From assembly GCA_002386045.1 (NCBI GenBank), contig DGEQ01000013.1:1009-9024 (forward strand): a stretch of DNA of 8,016 nucleotides, in the 5' to 3' direction. This stretch comes from Hungateiclostridiaceae bacterium UBA3922 (GTDB lineage Bacteria > Bacillota > Clostridia > Acetivibrionales > DTU013). Shown piece by piece: positions 5,772 through 8,016 of this stretch. Within the stretch, counting starts at the first letter, position 1, and every line of letters begins with the position of its first letter. Under the pieces are notes generated by a model, which ran no database searches, was not told where the DNA came from, and was given only the letters and a program-made list of their open reading frames with translations. Made by a program: the position numbers and the translations under genes.

Positions 5772-7505
5772 ATGAAAAACATAATCAGGCTTGTAAAATA
5801 CTCCAGACCTTACTGGCACCTTCTTGTGATATCGGCTGCGAGCATCGTGGCTATCACCGTTCTGAACCTTATAGGTCCCAGGCTGATAACCTGGCTGATC
5901 GATATACTCACCGACGGGTTCAGCGAAGCTTCGCTCGGAACCATCAGGATCATAGCGCTGGCTTTGGCTGCAACATATATCCTCAGGATACTGTTCAGGT
6001 ACCTTAACAGCTACCTGAGCCACAAAGCCGCCTGGAACCTCGTCGCCGACATGAGGGTCAAGGTATATGACCACCTCCAGAAGCTGTCGCTGAGGTTCTA
6101 CCAGGACAAGCAGACAGGCCAGCTCATGTCCAGGACCGTCAATGATACGGCTACGTTCGAGATGCTCATCGCACACGTGGTACCTGAACTGTTCGGCAAT
6201 GCCCTTGTCGTCATAGGCGTGGCAGTCGTGCTGTTCAGCACGAATGTTCAGCTTGCGCTGCTGACACTGATACCGATCCCGTTCCTGCTTTTGGGCAGCT
6301 GGATCTTTGCCAACAGGGTAAGGCCTAATTTCCGCGCCGCACAGGGGAACCTTGCCGAACTCAACGCCACATTGCAGGATAATATCTCCGGCATGAAAGA
6401 GATCCAGGTATTCAACCAGCAACGCAGGGAAAAGGACCGGATAAGGGTGAAGGCCGGCAGCTATGCCCAGGCGATCCTGCATGCGCTGAAACTGAGCGCC
6501 ATATTCCATCCGACCGTCGAGGCGGTAAGTTCCATGGGGACCGTGATCGTCGTGTTGTTCGGAGGCTTTTTGGCACTGGACAATAAAATTTCGGTGGGGG
6601 ACATCGTCGGGTTCATGCTGTACCTCAACCTCTTCTACCAGCCGATAAGCAACCTTGCAAGGATCACGGAAGATCTCCAGCAATCCATAGCCGGTGCCGA
6701 CAGGGTATTCGAGGTGCTCGACACCGAACCCGACGTGAAGGACAGCCCCGATGCCGTGGACATAACCGGATGCAGGGGCGAGATAGAGTTCGACAATGTC
6801 AGCTTCAGGTACACTGATGATGTGCCGGTGCTGCAGGATATCAGTTTCCGGGCGGAGCCAGGCAAAATGGTGGCGCTGGTCGGGCCCACGGGAGTGGGCA
6901 AAACCACGATCATAAGCCTGATAGCACGTTTCTATGATCCGGATTCGGGCAGCATCCGGCTTGACGGGAAGGATCTGAGGGATTTAACGCTGTCGTCGCT
7001 GCGGAACCAGATAAGCATAGTCCTCCAGGATGTTTTCCTCTTTAGCGGCACGGTGGCTGAGAACATCGCATACGGCAGCAAAAACGCCACCATGGAAGAT
7101 ATCATAAGGGCGGCGAAGATAGCCCGGGCACATGAATTCATAATGGAGATGCCGGAAGGTTACGACACGGTGATCGGCGAAAGGGGAATGAAGCTGTCCG
7201 GCGGCCAGAAGCAGAGGCTTTCGATCGCCAGGGCCGTGCTGCGAAATACCCCTATACTGATACTGGATGAAGCTACCGCTGCGGTGGATGTCGAAACAGA
7301 AGCCAGGATCCAGCAGGCGATACAGGAACTGACCGAAAACAGGACCGTCATCGTCGTTGCCCACAGGCTCTCGACGGTCAAAAAGGCTGACACGATCCTT
7401 GTTATCGAAGACGGCAGGATCGTCGAATCAGGAAACCATTCCGAACTTTATGCGTATAATGGTGTGTACAGGCATTTATGCGACATCCAGTTCAGGGATC
7501 AGTAA
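5772..7505 (+). CDS. ABC exporter half-transporter (TMD-NBD fusion)
   Basis: A 577-residue protein with a membrane domain fused to an ATPase, the layout of MsbA/BmrA/LmrA-like exporters, which act as dimers in the cytoplasmic membrane. The first ~310 residues hold the hydrophobic segments, including LLVISAASIVAITVLNLIG, IIALALAATYILRILF, ALVVIGVAVVLFSTNVQLAL and TVIVVLFGGFLAL. The ATPase has Walker A GPTGVGKTT (371-379), Q-loop Q419 in VLQDVFLFSGT, signature LSGGQ (475-479), Walker B LILDE (D499, E500) and H531 in AHRLST; all key residues are present, so it should be active. The D-loop reads AAVD rather than the common SALD. Substrate (drug, lipid or peptide) cannot be told from sequence. It lacks a C39 peptidase domain. 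It may be a homodimer, since no second half-transporter is in view. Confidence 0.95.
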   Translation: MKNIIRLVKYSRPYWHLLVISAASIVAITVLNLIGPRLITWLIDILTDGFSEASLGTIRIIALALAATYILRILFRYLNSYLSHKAAWNLVADMRVKVYDHLQKLSLRFYQDKQTGQLMSRTVNDTATFEMLIAHVVPELFGNALVVIGVAVVLFSTNVQLALLTLIPIPFLLLGSWIFANRVRPNFRAAQGNLAELNATLQDNISGMKEIQVFNQQRREKDRIRVKAGSYAQAILHALKLSAIFHPTVEAVSSMGTVIVVLFGGFLALDNKISVGDIVGFMLYLNLFYQPISNLARITEDLQQSIAGADRVFEVLDTEPDVKDSPDAVDITGCRGEIEFDNVSFRYTDDVPVLQDISFRAEPGKMVALVGPTGVGKTTIISLIARFYDPDSGSIRLDGKDLRDLTLSSLRNQISIVLQDVFLFSGTVAENIAYGSKNATMEDIIRAAKIARAHEFIMEMPEGYDTVIGERGMKLSGGQKQRLSIARAVLRNTPILILDEATAAVDVETEARIQQAIQELTENRTVIVVAHRLSTVKKADTILVIEDGRIVESGNHSELYAYNGVYRHLCDIQFRDQ

Positions 7506-7590
7506 GAAATTTTTAAATCACATGGAACATTATGCAATTTACCGCAGTCTAATCGATTCAGGGCTGCGGGTTTTATTGCGCGCATCCATG

Positions 7591-7611
7591 CACAGGCCTC
7601 CTGTGGCCTGT
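7591..7611 (+). other. Two alternative hairpins upstream of the ABC ATPase gene
   Basis: ACAGGCC (7592-7598) can pair with GGCCTGT (7605-7611) around a 6-nt loop, or CACAGG (7591-7596) with CCTGTG (7600-7605) around a 3-nt loop; the two share bases and exclude each other. No T-run follows, so it is not a typical terminator. It lies about 15 bp before the AGGAG site at 7626-7630 and could affect translation, but this is speculative. Confidence 0.35.
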
Positions 7612-7642
7612 ATCACATACAGAAAAGGAGCATGAGAGCGAC

Positions 7643-8016
7643 TTGGAAGACAGGAAAAACAACGCTGGCAGTTCAGAAAACATAATAGAACTGAAGAACC
7701 TGAGAAAGGTTTACAGGATCGGCGAAGAAAAAGTAGTGGCGCTCGACGACGTGAGCCTGGACATAAAAAAAGGTGAATTCCTGTGCCTTTTGGGTACGTC
7801 GGGCTCGGGAAAGTCGACGCTCCTCAACCTCATGGCAGGCCTTGAAAAACCCACGAGGGGCACTATCCGGATAAAAGGCCAGGCGATCGAAAAAATGAGC
7901 GAGAAAAAGCTGGCCAGGTTCCGGCAGGACCACCTGGGATTCGTTTTCCAGTCCTACAACCTGCTGCCGATGCTCACGGCTCTCGAGAACGTCAGCATGC
8001 CGCTGATCTTCAAGGG
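7643..8016 (+). CDS. LolD/MacB-type ABC transporter ATPase (partial)
   Basis: The first 124 codons of a free-standing ABC ATPase; the 3' end is outside the window. Visible parts are IIELKNLRKVYRIGEEKVVALDDVSL, split by the usual beta strands, Walker A GTSGSGKST (51-59) and Q-loop Q103 in FVFQSYNLLPMLTALENV. The KVVALDDVSLDI and QSYNLLP wording is typical of the LolD/MacB/FtsE-like class that works with FtsX-fold permeases, so such a permease is expected downstream. The only suitable in-frame start is TTG 7643; AGGAG lies at 7626-7630, a rather long 12 bases upstream. The 137-bp gap after the exporter has neither a clear promoter nor a terminator, so co-transcription with it is possible. Signature and Walker B motifs are beyond the edge and cannot be checked. 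Confidence 0.9.
   Translation, partial: MEDRKNNAGSSENIIELKNLRKVYRIGEEKVVALDDVSLDIKKGEFLCLLGTSGSGKSTLLNLMAGLEKPTRGTIRIKGQAIEKMSEKKLARFRQDHLGFVFQSYNLLPMLTALENVSMPLIFK

Noticed and set aside
5745..6683. 312-codon minus-strand frame opposite the ABC exporter
   Set aside because: His/Gln/Tyr-rich composition typical of an antisense shadow; the + strand has full ABC motifs.

Overview
The window looks like a chromosomal segment from an anaerobic, Gram-positive-type bacterium, most likely a Clostridia-class Bacillota; this is inferred from gene content, not from any search. Clues are a DUF445 membrane protein, a lipoprotein with a DUF4015-type glycoside-hydrolase-like barrel, a B12-dependent ribonucleotide reductase under an NrdR-type operator, sigma-A-like promoters and A/T-flanked intrinsic terminators. 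Coding regions are of medium GC with heavy use of AGG (Arg) and ATA (Ile); intergenic regions are often AT-rich. All supported genes lie on the + strand.

Layout. Bases 1-497 hold no complete gene: six imperfect 18-bp tandem repeats (1-108), possibly the coding tail of a gene entering from the left and stopping at 134, then a stretch with further small tandem duplications and a plausible promoter (432-460). Next come the DUF445 membrane protein (498-1388), an AT-rich spacer, and the secreted lipoprotein (1558-2889). A 76-nt, nearly fully paired hairpin (2922-2997) separates this from the best-resolved unit: promoter (3045-3074), two NrdR-like boxes 32 bp apart (3068-3115), and nrdJ (3137-5566), closed by a strong terminator (5637-5674). 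A new promoter (5692-5720) then drives an ABC exporter half-transporter (5772-7505). The window ends inside a LolD/MacB-type ABC ATPase (from 7643) that probably starts at TTG.

How the parts work together. The genes look like separate transcription units, not one pathway. nrdJ makes deoxyribonucleotides and is probably repressed by NrdR when deoxynucleotides are plentiful. The exporter and the following ATPase may form a small export cluster, since no terminator or strong promoter is visible between them, but the second belongs to a different ABC class and probably pairs with an FtsX-like permease beyond the window. DUF445 and the DUF4015 lipoprotein are membrane and envelope proteins without a clear link to the rest.

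I see no convincing new multi-gene system. The observations most worth checking are the NrdR operator pair, the directional 76-nt hairpin, the 18-bp repeat at the left edge, and the (Asn-Gly)8 linker inside NrdJ.
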